Shown in pieces: positions 36,117-43,044 of a stretch of DNA of 59,448 bases. The stretch is from assembly GCA_000509105.1 (NCBI GenBank), contig BAIF02000016.1, positions 1-59,448 on the forward strand. Direction: 5' to 3'. Within the stretch, counting starts at the first letter, position 1. Every line of letters begins with the position of its first letter. A program made the translations under genes and the position numbers. The stretch is from Clostridiales bacterium VE202-21. Lineage in GTDB: Bacteria > Bacillota > Clostridia > Lachnospirales > Lachnospiraceae. The notes beneath the pieces are model-generated. The model was not told the DNA's origin. It saw only the letters and a list, made by a program, of their open reading frames with translations, and did not search any database.

Positions 36117-36125
36117 TTGCCGCAT
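36102..36125 (-). CDS. tet leader peptide MRQGILK
   Basis: An eight-codon reading frame (seven residues and stop) has AAAGGAG upstream of its ATG. The same peptide starts the tet(M) leader as I recall it. Ribosome pausing here would favour transcription into the resistance gene. Confidence 0.7.
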   Translation of the reverse strand: MRQGILK

Positions 36126-36222
36126 ATTTTTTACTCCTTTTTTGGAATGATGCTATTATATCACATTAGTTTTAGGAAAGAAAGTACCTAAAAGAAATTT
36201 TTCTTCCCCTTATATGTAACAA

Positions 36223-36465
36223 TCATACCGACTTTCTGGCGTTCAGAATGGTTTCTGCTGTCTGCTGTGGTGTTTGGTTGGAATTGTCCAGCCAAAAGCC
36301 GATCCGTGGTGTTGTCTGCATAAATGTATCGTATAAGGTTTCAACCGTAAAGCCGGAATAGCCTGTTTTCTCCCTGTATCGTTCCCTTCCTTTTATTGTT
36401 TCCACATCTGGACAAAGAACGACAACCTCAACAGGGTATTTATGCGGCACAAAAAATATGTACAT
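36223..36465 (-). pseudogene. C-terminal fragment of a P-loop kinase-like protein
   Basis: The 80-residue frame (FVPHKYPVEVVVLCPDVETI, KGRERYREKTGYSGFTVETL, DNSNQTPQQTAETILNARKS) looks like the C-terminal half of a small nucleotide-kinase-type protein. Similar fragments occur upstream of tet genes of this class. No P-loop is present and the ATG at 36465 has no ribosome site, so it is probably a remnant. Confidence 0.5.
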
Positions 36466-36581
36466 GTAACTAATTCAACACATTTATAATTTGAATAGGG
36501 ACATTATAGCATTTACTAAATACAAATTCAATGTATACGGAAATAAAGATATAAGGAGTGGGAAGGATTCCGCCGTAGTCG

Positions 36582-36623
36582 GCATTGTAGGAAAATCCAA
36601 AAGTTTAGATTTTCCCACAATGC
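36582..36623. other. Hairpin near the right end of the tetracycline element
   Basis: GCATTGT-A-GGAAAATC and GATTTTCC-C-ACAATGC form a 15-bp stem with one mismatch and a ten-base loop, 95 bases inside the element's end. It may be a terminator that isolates the element or a recombinase-related structure. No credible gene lies in 36466-36718. Confidence 0.5.
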
Positions 36624-36718
36624 TTATCTTTTGGTCTTTGGTTCGGAATAGTGTAGTGCTGGCGGTCTATCTCTTGTTTTCGGTTGCTTGCTTCCTTACC
36701 GTACATGAGCATTACTGG

Positions 36719-36836
36719 CAGGGTTGTCCTGCCCGTAACCTTCCAGAAGGTTGATGCCGCCCCACACGCACAGGCCGCCGCCCAGGGCGATCACCAAGGT
36801 CTGCAATACGTCGATAGCGTTAGTGAAAAAATCCAT
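36719..36836 (-). pseudogene. Maff2 5' fragment
   Basis: The minus strand ATG at 36836, behind AAAGGAAGTATGATTT, starts MDFFTNAIDVLQTLVIALGG and continues WGGINLLEGYGQDNP. This is the N-terminal half of the Maff2-family membrane peptide of Tn1549-like ICEs. It runs into the tetracycline element after DNP. The other half is at 25001-25096. The insertion also separates virD4 from the downstream transfer genes, so read-through or a new promoter would be needed for transfer. Confidence 0.85.
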
Positions 36837-36868
36837 AAATCATACTTCCTTTCTTCGGTGTAGAATTG

Positions 36869-38638
36869 TTATTGAAGGTCTGTTGCGGTCAATTCGTACA
36901 TCTCGAAAGGCTCATCCGGCTTTACAATGGCCGGTTTGCGTTTCATGTACCGTTCCATATCAAAGAGGTATTTCTTGTCGGCGTCGGCGGTGTACTTGTA
37001 GTTGGGGTGCTTGGTCAGGTCGTACTTGTCCGATAGGAAGGGACGCACACCCCGCAGCATGAAGATACACTTGCCTCCGTCCATCACTGCCAATTCGTCC
37101 TGGGTCATCAACTCCTTTCCCAATTTTTGATAGGTGAGGCCGTGAGAAACCTGGCTGCCCCGGTTCTCGGATTGATTGAAACTGTCAATCGTTTCTTTCC
37201 CCAGCAGCTCCGAAATTTCTTTCAGGGTGGATTTCTCCTTGCCTCCCAAAAACAAGGTGCTGTCGCAGTTACCCACGATGGTATCCGCCGCGTCCTTGTA
37301 GATGGTCTTTAACTGACTTTGGCTCTGCAAAATAATAGCGGCCGATATTTCCCGGCTGCGGATCGTGGCAATCAATTTCTCGAAGTTTGGAATTTGACCG
37401 ATATTCGCAAACTCATCCAAGAGGCAGCGCACATGGACCGGTAGGCGGCCGCCATAGAAGTCGTCCGCCTTATCGCACAGGAGGTTAAAAAGCTGGGAAT
37501 ACATGAGCGCCGCCACAAAGTTGAAGGTCGAGTCCGTGTCCGACAAAATCACGAACAGCGCCGATTTCCGGTCGCCCAGGGTGTCCAGCTCCAACTCATC
37601 CTCCGCCATAAGGTCCCGCAGCTCCGCGATGTCAAAGGGCGCCAGGCGGGCGCCGCAGGAAATCAGTATGGATTTCAGAGTTTTGCCCGCGGCCATTTTG
37701 AATTTGCGGTATTGCTTCACAGCGAAGTGGTCCGGGTGCTCCTTCTCCAGCTTGGCGAACAGCAGATCCACGGGGGACTGAAACTCCTCGTCATCCTCCC
37801 GCGCCTCGCTGGCGTTGATAAGGTCCAGCAGGGTGATGAAGTTGCGCTCCTCCGGCTCCGCCTCGTACCAGATGTACCCGATGAGGGCGGAATAGTACAA
37901 TCGCTCGGCCTTCACCCAAAAATCCTCGGAGCTCTTTTCGCCCTCTCCCTTGGTGTTGAGGATCAGGGCGTTCACCAGCTTCAAAATATCCTTCTCGCTG
38001 CGGATGTACGCCAGAGGGTTGTACCGCATGGACTTCTTGAAGTTGATGAGGTTCAGGCTTTTAATGCGGTATCCCTTGCGATCCAGCAGGGCGCCCACCT
38101 CATTCAGGATGGTGCCCTTGGGGTCCGTGACCACATACGAAGAATGGCACTGGAGCAGGTTGGGCTTGACGAAGAACCTCGTCTTGCCGGAGCCGGAACC
38201 GCCGATGACCAGGATATTTTTATTTCTTGCGTACTTGGGTTCCTTCGGGCGGCTCGACATGGTGATCCGCTCCGTCTGGGTGAGAAGGACGTTTTGGGAA
38301 AAGTCCTTGTCCATGTAAGGGGCAATGTCGGCCGGGGTGCCCCAGCGGGCGCTCCCATACTCCATGCCTTTGCGGTATTTCTTCGCGTTCTTGCCCTTGG
38401 AGTAGACCACCAGCCGGATCAGCACCGCGCCGGCGGCGCCCACGCACAGGTCCACCAGATGGAGGCTGGGCGCCAGACTGGCAAAGGCCGCCGAAAAGCC
38501 CTGCCCGATGTGGAGCAGCTTCTCCGAGGCGTCCGCCCCAGGCGCCAGCCGTACACCCTGGCAGAGCTTGTCAAAGAGATACACGAAGATGAGATACGGG
38601 AGGTTGAGCAGCACCAGCTTTTTCACCTTGTCGGTCAT
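36869..38638 (-). CDS. VirD4-like type IV coupling protein, CD1115 family
   Basis: This 589-residue protein has two N-terminal membrane helices (LVLLNLPYLIFVYLFDKL and HLVDLCVGAAGAVLIRLVVY) and Walker A VIGGSGSGKTRFFVKPNLLQ near residue 148. It also has TDPKGTILNEVG and Walker B VRCLLDEFANIGQIPNFEKL. It links the relaxosome to the transfer channel and drives DNA export with ATP. It starts GTGGCGCG-ATG and overlaps the pcfB-like gene by four bases. Length and motifs are intact. Confidence 0.95.
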   Translation of the reverse strand: MTDKVKKLVLLNLPYLIFVYLFDKLCQGVRLAPGADASEKLLHIGQGFSAAFASLAPSLHLVDLCVGAAGAVLIRLVVYSKGKNAKKYRKGMEYGSARWGTPADIAPYMDKDFSQNVLLTQTERITMSSRPKEPKYARNKNILVIGGSGSGKTRFFVKPNLLQCHSSYVVTDPKGTILNEVGALLDRKGYRIKSLNLINFKKSMRYNPLAYIRSEKDILKLVNALILNTKGEGEKSSEDFWVKAERLYYSALIGYIWYEAEPEERNFITLLDLINASEAREDDEEFQSPVDLLFAKLEKEHPDHFAVKQYRKFKMAAGKTLKSILISCGARLAPFDIAELRDLMAEDELELDTLGDRKSALFVILSDTDSTFNFVAALMYSQLFNLLCDKADDFYGGRLPVHVRCLLDEFANIGQIPNFEKLIATIRSREISAAIILQSQSQLKTIYKDAADTIVGNCDSTLFLGGKEKSTLKEISELLGKETIDSFNQSENRGSQVSHGLTYQKLGKELMTQDELAVMDGGKCIFMLRGVRPFLSDKYDLTKHPNYKYTADADKKYLFDMERYMKRKPAIVKPDEPFEMYELTATDLQ

Positions 38639-39117
38639 CGCGCCACCTCCCGGTCCTTGGCTTTGACCTTCTCCCGTTCCCGGTGCTTGGTCTTGGCCTG
38701 TTCCTGGGCCTGGGCCAGCCGCTCCCGGATGGTGGGGCGCTTCTCCCGGTCCAGGGTCATGGCGGTGAACTCCTTGAAGGCCGGTTGGAGCTGGTCCTTG
38801 TCCTTCACCTTGAAAAACACATAGTAGTGTGGGGGTTCTGTATGGGGGTCCTTCTTCAGGGCGTAGTCGATGTCGTACTTCTTCGCCACCGCCGAAAACG
38901 CCTTGATGTTCTGCTCCGTGATCTCAATGTTGGTCAGGGAGGCCCCATGCTGTTTGAGCTGGTGAAGGGTCTGTTTTCCCTGACGGAGAGTGCGCTGGGA
39001 GGGCTTTTTCTGCATCTCCTCCAGCACCTTCTTCAGGGCCTTTTGGAGCAGGTCCGCGGTCATCTTGCCCGCCTCCACCGAGAGGGAGACCGCGCCTTGG
39101 GTGATTTCTTCCTGCAT
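38635..39117 (-). CDS. PcfB-like protein (DUF3801)
   Basis: This 160-residue protein (VSLSVEAGKMTADLLQKALK, TLRQGKQTLHQLKQHGASLT) matches the PcfB/DUF3801 family, an adaptor that pairs with the VirD4 coupling protein. The C-terminus is basic and contains RPTIRERLAQAQEQAKTKHR. This is the same kind of tail as in the ArdA-like protein and the 175-residue protein at 11272-11799. The ATG follows AAAGGAGGTAGCGCCT. Confidence 0.9.
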   Translation of the reverse strand: MQEEITQGAVSLSVEAGKMTADLLQKALKKVLEEMQKKPSQRTLRQGKQTLHQLKQHGASLTNIEITEQNIKAFSAVAKKYDIDYALKKDPHTEPPHYYVFFKVKDKDQLQPAFKEFTAMTLDREKRPTIRERLAQAQEQAKTKHREREKVKAKDREVAR

Positions 39118-39122
39118 AGGCG

Positions 39123-40022
39123 CTACCTCCTTTCTCCGCCGCCGTACAGGTCATGGCTCACCAGGGAAGTGTAGTAGCTGCCGATGGTGGCCGGGGCGTT
39201 ATACAGGGCGGCCAGCAGGTATTTCTTGATATTGCGGACATAGGTGGTGTTCTCCCGCATCCGGTCCAGCACATACTCGATGTGGGAGCTGTCCAGCTTC
39301 AGGAACCGGGACTTGACCACCTCCGCCGGGTAGTCGTCCCCGGCGATACGGATCATCTCCCGGTTGGAGCACACCGTGTCCACCATGAGCTCCACCAGCT
39401 CGTCCAGGCGGTCACGGTCAAGGCGGTGGTTCTGGATGAGGCAGTCATACTCGATGTTCTCCAAAATCAATTCCCGATAGCTTTCCCGTTCCCGCATCCG
39501 GTCCCGTCCTTTCCGGTCCGAGCCCCTGGGGGTTTGGGGGATTGATTGGACAGGATTTGATCCTTCCGTACTTGATAGATCTTTTTTTGATTTTTCTTTA
39601 CTTGATCTATTAGTATTTAATTGTGCGGGGTTTCCCTGTTCAGGTTCTTCCAAGACAGGGGAAGCCTGTTCAGGATTATCCAAGACTGGATTTTCCCGTT
39701 CAGGTTTTTGCGGTTTTGGTTCCGGCGGTCTGGGCTGCTCCAGGATGGTGTACTCGATGGCGCCGAGCTGGCCGTTGGGGTTGCGGACCCGCTGGCGGAT
39801 CACATAGCCGTGTTCCTCCAGCTCCCGCACCCCGGCGCAGATACTGTCAACGCCATCCTTGCAGATCCGGGCCAGCCCCTTGGTGGTATAGTCCCACTCC
39901 TCCGGCAGGGAGAGCATGAGGGAGAGAAGGCCCTTCGCTTTCAACGAGAGCGACTTGTCCCGCAGGTGATGGTTGGACATCACCGTGTAATCGCGGGTTT
40001 TCTCAATGCGGAATACCGCCAT
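39123..40022 (-). CDS. Replication initiator-like winged-helix protein (RepA-N/DUF6017)
   Basis: This 299-residue protein starts MAVFRIEKTRDYTVMSNHHL and has a winged-helix domain (KGLLSLMLSLPEEWDYTTKG, GLARICKDGVDSICAGVREL). Next comes a repetitive Pro/Glu/Asn linker (three ten-residue units near residues 106-130), then a DUF6017-like C-terminus (YDCLIQNHRLDRDRLDELVE, SSHIEYVLDRMRENTTYVRN). It is the first gene of the conjugation operon and probably initiates replication of the excised circle. The ATG at 40022 follows AAGGAGGTATCCAAC. Confidence 0.88.
   Translation of the reverse strand: MAVFRIEKTRDYTVMSNHHLRDKSLSLKAKGLLSLMLSLPEEWDYTTKGLARICKDGVDSICAGVRELEEHGYVIRQRVRNPNGQLGAIEYTILEQPRPPEPKPQKPERENPVLDNPEQASPVLEEPEQGNPAQLNTNRSSKEKSKKDLSSTEGSNPVQSIPQTPRGSDRKGRDRMRERESYRELILENIEYDCLIQNHRLDRDRLDELVELMVDTVCSNREMIRIAGDDYPAEVVKSRFLKLDSSHIEYVLDRMRENTTYVRNIKKYLLAALYNAPATIGSYYTSLVSHDLYGGGERR
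39635..39704. repeat. 30-bp tandem repeats in the initiator linker
   Basis: Units starting CCTGTTCAGG at 39635 and 39665 and a partial one (CCCGTTCAGG) at 39695 encode ten-residue repeats of the type NPVLDNPEQA. The repeat length keeps the frame, so copy number can vary. Confidence 0.75.
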
Positions 40023-40211
40023 GTTGGATACCTCCTTCCTTCGGTTTTGAAAAGTGTTCGTTTCGGCGGGTTTGCGCCCCTGTATCGCCGCCCGGCCTCC
40101 CATGAGGGAAAGAATATGGGCGGCTTCATTTGCGCCGCCCACAGGCGAAAAAACAGGGGATTTCCCACCCGTTTTTATACAGTTTTGCGTGCCCCCGGCA
40201 GGGCATAAAAA

Positions 40212-40242
40212 AACGCCACAGGTTTGTGTTACCCATGGCGTT
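40212..40242 (-). terminator. Terminator/attenuator in the conjugation operon leader
   Basis: On the minus strand AACGCCA and TGGCGTT pair, with inner GGT/ACC, and seven T residues follow. It lies about 190 bases before the first gene of the operon and downstream of a TTGACA at about 40346-40351. Transcription of the transfer genes may thus be attenuated. Confidence 0.65.
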
Positions 40243-40282
40243 GCCCCGGCAGATGGCCGGTCTGTATTCAGTTATATGGTCA

Positions 40283-40319
40283 CGGGGCGGAGGCCCCGAT
40301 TGACGGGTACTGTACCCGT
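40283..40319. repeat. Two palindromes in the operon leader
   Basis: CGGGGC-GGAG-GCCCCG (40283-40298) and the perfect palindrome ACGGGTAC-T-GTACCCGT (40303-40319) lie side by side upstream of the operon. They could be regulator sites, an origin or a transfer site. Confidence 0.55.
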
Positions 40320-40365
40320 ATCTTGGCATTTCGTGGTCTTTCAGCGTGTCAAGGCTCACTCAACA

Positions 40366-40384
40366 GTAGTAAAATCGTAGTAAA
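40366..40384. repeat. Direct repeats near ICE end
   Basis: GTAGTAAA occurs twice, 11 bases apart, about 85 bases inside the right end of the ICE. That is a position where integrase arm-binding repeats are found in Tn916-like elements. Confidence 0.35.
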
Positions 40385-40454
40385 TGAGATGGTTTTGACC
40401 TGTCTGAAATGCCCGTGGATACAGTGTTTTCAAGGGATAATCAGATTTTGGCTT

Positions 40455-40475
40455 GATTTTTATTAAAAAATATTC
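40455..40475. other. Right ICE-chromosome junction
   Basis: The kinase reading frame is open from 40467 but blocked by TAA at 40464-40466, within the AT-rich stretch TTTTTATTAAAAAATA. Base composition and gene content change here. AT-rich targets are typical of Tn916/Tn1549-type tyrosine integrases. The exact base cannot be fixed without the empty site. Confidence 0.65.
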
Positions 40476-41790
40476 TGGGAAAGCGGCGGCGAGGAATCGG
40501 TCAGCGAAGATAACCAGATATACAATATTCTTGCAAGTAAATATAATTCGGCAAGCGATATCGACAGTATTTATTTATATTCCAGTGCATCAAACAAATT
40601 TTATATAATGGACGAAGTTTCATTTAACCATATTCCTATTAAATCAACGGAGAATACGCTGTACATTTTAAACGGTCATGATCTGGAAGAGATGCCCTGG
40701 TATACTGCGGCGGAAACGAGTAATGCATTGGCGGTAACGGTGTCAAAAGAAATCCGGTACGAAAAGAAAGATATCATTTGCTTTTCCAGATATATACAGT
40801 ATCCTTTAAAGAATGACGATTATTATTTTGTTATCTCCGTAAATATCAATAAGAGCAGGCTCGATACACTTTACAGACAGTTTAACAGCGAGGAGGAAGA
40901 GTTATTAATATTTGATAATGACCTTCAGTTAATCTATGACAGCGAAGAGCGGGAGGAGAAAGCGCTGAACAGCTTGAAGGATGCAGTCAGTATTCATGAC
41001 GAATCCGGATATTGGTTCAGACAGAAGATCGATAATAAAAAATGCATTGTAATCGCGGATAAATCCCAAAATGAAGGCTGGACAATGGTAAAGATTGTGC
41101 CGGAAGTCCAGATTATGAAAGGGATTAAAACACAGTTTATCAGCAACTGCATACTTGTGCTTATGATATTCGGCCTGGGAATCCTGGTTTTATACTATAT
41201 AATCAATCGTACTATGAAGCCGATAGAGAATCTTGCAGGTACCATGCGGCATTATAAGCAGGGGGAAAGCTACGAGGAGCCGCTGCTGGCAAAGAGAAGC
41301 GATGAAGTGGGAACCCTTTATTCCAGCTTTGAGAAAATGAATCTGAGAATCAATACCCTGATCGAATCGGAATATCAAAGCCAGATTCAGGAAAAGCAGG
41401 CCAAATTAGAGGCTCTGCAGGCGCAGTTAGACCCGCATTTTTTATATAATACTTTGCAGACGATCAGCGGAATTGCAATTGAGAATAATGTGCTGGAAAT
41501 CGAGGAGATCAACAATGCACTAAGCGGGATTTTAAGATACAGTCTTAACAACAGCAAGAGCATTGTGAAGGTATCCGAAGAAGTCAGAATTGTCCGGGAT
41601 TATATGGACATTCAAAAATACCGGTTTGGTGATAAGATCAGCCTGGAGATTAAACTCTCGGATAAGGCTCTGGATATGCTGGTTCCGGTGTTTACATTAC
41701 AGCTTCCTGTAGAAAATGCCATCAAGCATGGGATGGAAAAAACTACAAAAGCAGTTCATATCTGTATTTATGATATCATAAAAGAAGATA

Positions 41791-41856
41791 TATACCCAAG
41801 GGCATTTTGTAACGCAAGCCCTGCGGGCGGGTTCTCAGCAAAGCTGAAAAATAAGG
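41791..41856 (+). repeat. In-frame palindromic repeat, copy 1
   Basis: This 66-base unit inside the kinase ATPase domain encodes YPRAFCNASPAGGFSAKLKN. It contains the hairpins GCCC-TGC-GGGC and TTCTCAGC-AAA-GCTGAAAA. It is followed directly by copy 2. Confidence 0.85.
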
Positions 41857-41925
41857 TATCCCCAAGGGCACCCCGTATCTCATGCCCCTGCGGGGTGGAT
41901 TTTCAGCTAAAGCTGAAAAATAAGG
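41857..41925 (+). repeat. In-frame palindromic repeat, copy 2
   Basis: This 69-base unit, in tandem with copy 1, encodes SPRAPRISCPCGVDFQLKLK. Its hairpins are CCCC-TGC-GGGG and TTTTCAGC-TAAA-GCTGAAAA. It differs from copy 1 by three inserted bases that lengthen both arms of the first stem and keep the frame. Confidence 0.88.
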
Positions 41926-42162
41926 TGTGTGAATTTTACATTGAAGACAACGGCGATGGCGTCGAGGCTGAACGGTTAAAGGAAATTCAGAATATGCTGA
42001 ATAGCAAAGGAGGGGCGCCAGCGAATGGATACAAGCAAAAAGGACTGGTGAACCTTAACGAACGTATCCGGCAGCAATTTGGCCCGGCATATGGGGTAAG
42101 TATCGAACAGCGGGACGGAGGCGGTATTCGAGTGAAGATTACGGTGCCAGGAGGGAAGGCAG

Positions 42163-42910
42163 ATGCTGAGAGTAGTAATTGCAGATGATGAACGGATTAT
42201 CCGTCGGACTATACGCCTGATTGGTAATTGGGAAGAAAACAATATGGAGATTGTCGGAGAGGCACAGAATGGGATAGAGGCTGTTGAGTTAATTAAGGCG
42301 AAGAACCCGGATGTGATCCTGCTGGATATGAAAATGCCCGGCTGCTCCGGAGACCAGGTTCTGAAGTTTATAGCGGAGGAAAAGATGAATCCTTCGGTTA
42401 TCGTCATCAGCGGGTATGATGACTTTCAATATGCCAGAATCGCTTTAAAATATGGCGCGGTAGATTATATATTAAAACCAATTAACCGGAATGAACTGAA
42501 CCAGGCGCTGAAAAAAAATTTGTGAGCAGCACGCAGACGAGAGCCGTGGAGCAGGTATTGAGTGCAGGAAAGATATTATGGGGCAGATAAGGGAACGAAT
42601 CGATGCGGAATATGCCCGGGATATTTCACTGAGCAGCCTGGCTCAGGAGTACTACATGAATAAGGATGTATTGTCCAGGCTTTTTAAGAAAAAATATGGA
42701 GTAAATATCACCAGTTACATAAACGAGGTAAGGCTTGCACAGGCAAAGGCATATCTGGCGGCAGGCTATAACATTGCAGAAGCAGCAGAGCTTGTTGGAT
42801 ATCACGATTGCAGCTATTTCAGCCGGGTATTTAAAAAATATTGCGGGATATCTCCAAAGCAGTTTATTCTTGAAGGGGATAAGGCTCCTGTAACTATGGA
42901 TGACGGGTAG
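42163..42910 (+). pseudogene. YesN-type response regulator, frameshifted at an A8 run
   Basis: The first frame is a receiver domain: VVIADDERIIRRTIRLIGNW, phosphoacceptor Asp in VILLDMKMPGCSG and Lys in YILKPINRNELN. It stops just after the A8 run at 42511-42518. Dropping one A continues into KKICEQHADESRGAGIECRK and the AraC-type DNA-binding domain (DISLSSLAQEYYMNKDVLSR, YNIAEAAELVGYHDCSYFSR) ending at 42910. The repaired protein would have about 248 residues. The ATG at 42163 lies within the end of the kinase gene. Error, mutation and transcript slippage are all possible. Confidence 0.82.
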
Positions 42911-42986
42911 GTAATATGTTACGGCTTGGCGGAAGTTCAAACTTTGTGTATTCTTCCTCTGCCTTCTAACCTTTTATACACATCAC

Positions 42987-43011
42987 AGGACCTGGTATAA
43001 TACCAAGTCCT
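42987..43011. terminator. Bidirectional terminator
   Basis: AGGACCTGGTA-TAA-TACCAAGTCCT is an 11-bp inverted repeat with one mismatch, placed between the convergent regulator and antitoxin genes. Confidence 0.7.
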
Positions 43012-43044
43012 GTACTATTGATTTTGCATAATATCTCTGTATAT

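Larger units (their letters stand above)
25097..36719. mobile_element. Mobilizable tetracycline-resistance element inserted in Maff2
   Basis: The element lies between the two halves of Maff2. It carries a large serine recombinase at the left end, a TnpW-like protein, a DnaC-like loader, a replisome organizer, relaxase and MobC, a sigma factor with HTH protein, and a Tet resistance cargo. Rejoining the flanks at a shared GC (25095-25096 and 36718-36719) restores an open Maff2 frame reading DNPAKSQGIK. It lacks a type IV channel, so it would be mobilized by a conjugative element, possibly its present host ICE. Confidence 0.82.
1..40466. mobile_element. Tn1549/CTn-like integrative conjugative element, right part
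   Basis: Everything up to the AT-rich junction near 40466 belongs to one GC-rich conjugative element whose left end lies outside the window. The gene set VirD4, PcfB, Maff2, TrbL, PrgI, VirB4, NlpC/P60, DUF4315, DUF4366 and TopB, in this order on one strand, is that of the Clostridioides difficile CD1108-CD1115 family of ICEs. A relaxase and an ABC-transporter/methyltransferase cargo lie at the left. No integrase is visible. The right end cuts a host sensor kinase gene. A second mobile element (25097-36719) has inserted into it. Confidence 0.85.
40467..42188 (+). pseudogene. YesM-type sensor histidine kinase, 5' truncated by the ICE
   Basis: The frame begins inside the extracellular sensor domain (IYNILASKYNSASDIDSIYL), so the first membrane helix and start codon are lost. 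The second helix (FISNCILVLMIFGLGILVLY), HAMP, His-kinase box (LDPHFLYNTLQTISG), N box (LPVENAIKHGM) and G boxes (IEDNGDGVEAE, GLVNLNERIRQQFG) are present. ATG 40608 has no ribosome site. The ATPase domain is interrupted by two in-frame palindromic repeats (41791-41925). It should have controlled the neighbouring sugar transporter and GH127 genes with the regulator encoded next to it. Confidence 0.85.

Noticed and set aside
36491..36754. 87-residue + strand frame at the right end of the tet element
   Set aside because: It runs through the element end into Maff2, has no recognisable domain and overlaps a hairpin; it is chance coding.
39635..39704. Possible CRISPR-like repeats
   Set aside because: Units are directly adjacent without spacers and encode a protein linker; no cas genes are present.
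40126..40359. 77-residue minus strand frame upstream of the initiator gene
   Set aside because: It starts with GTG without a ribosome site and crosses two palindromes and the terminator, so it is more likely leader RNA.
41791..41925. Possible CRISPR or transcription terminator in the kinase gene
   Set aside because: There are no spacers and no T-run, and the reading frame is open throughout; an in-frame palindromic repeat explains it better.
42578..42910. Independent AraC-type regulator gene
   Set aside because: It has no good ribosome site and joins the receiver domain if one A is removed; treated as the 3' part of the YesN-type gene.
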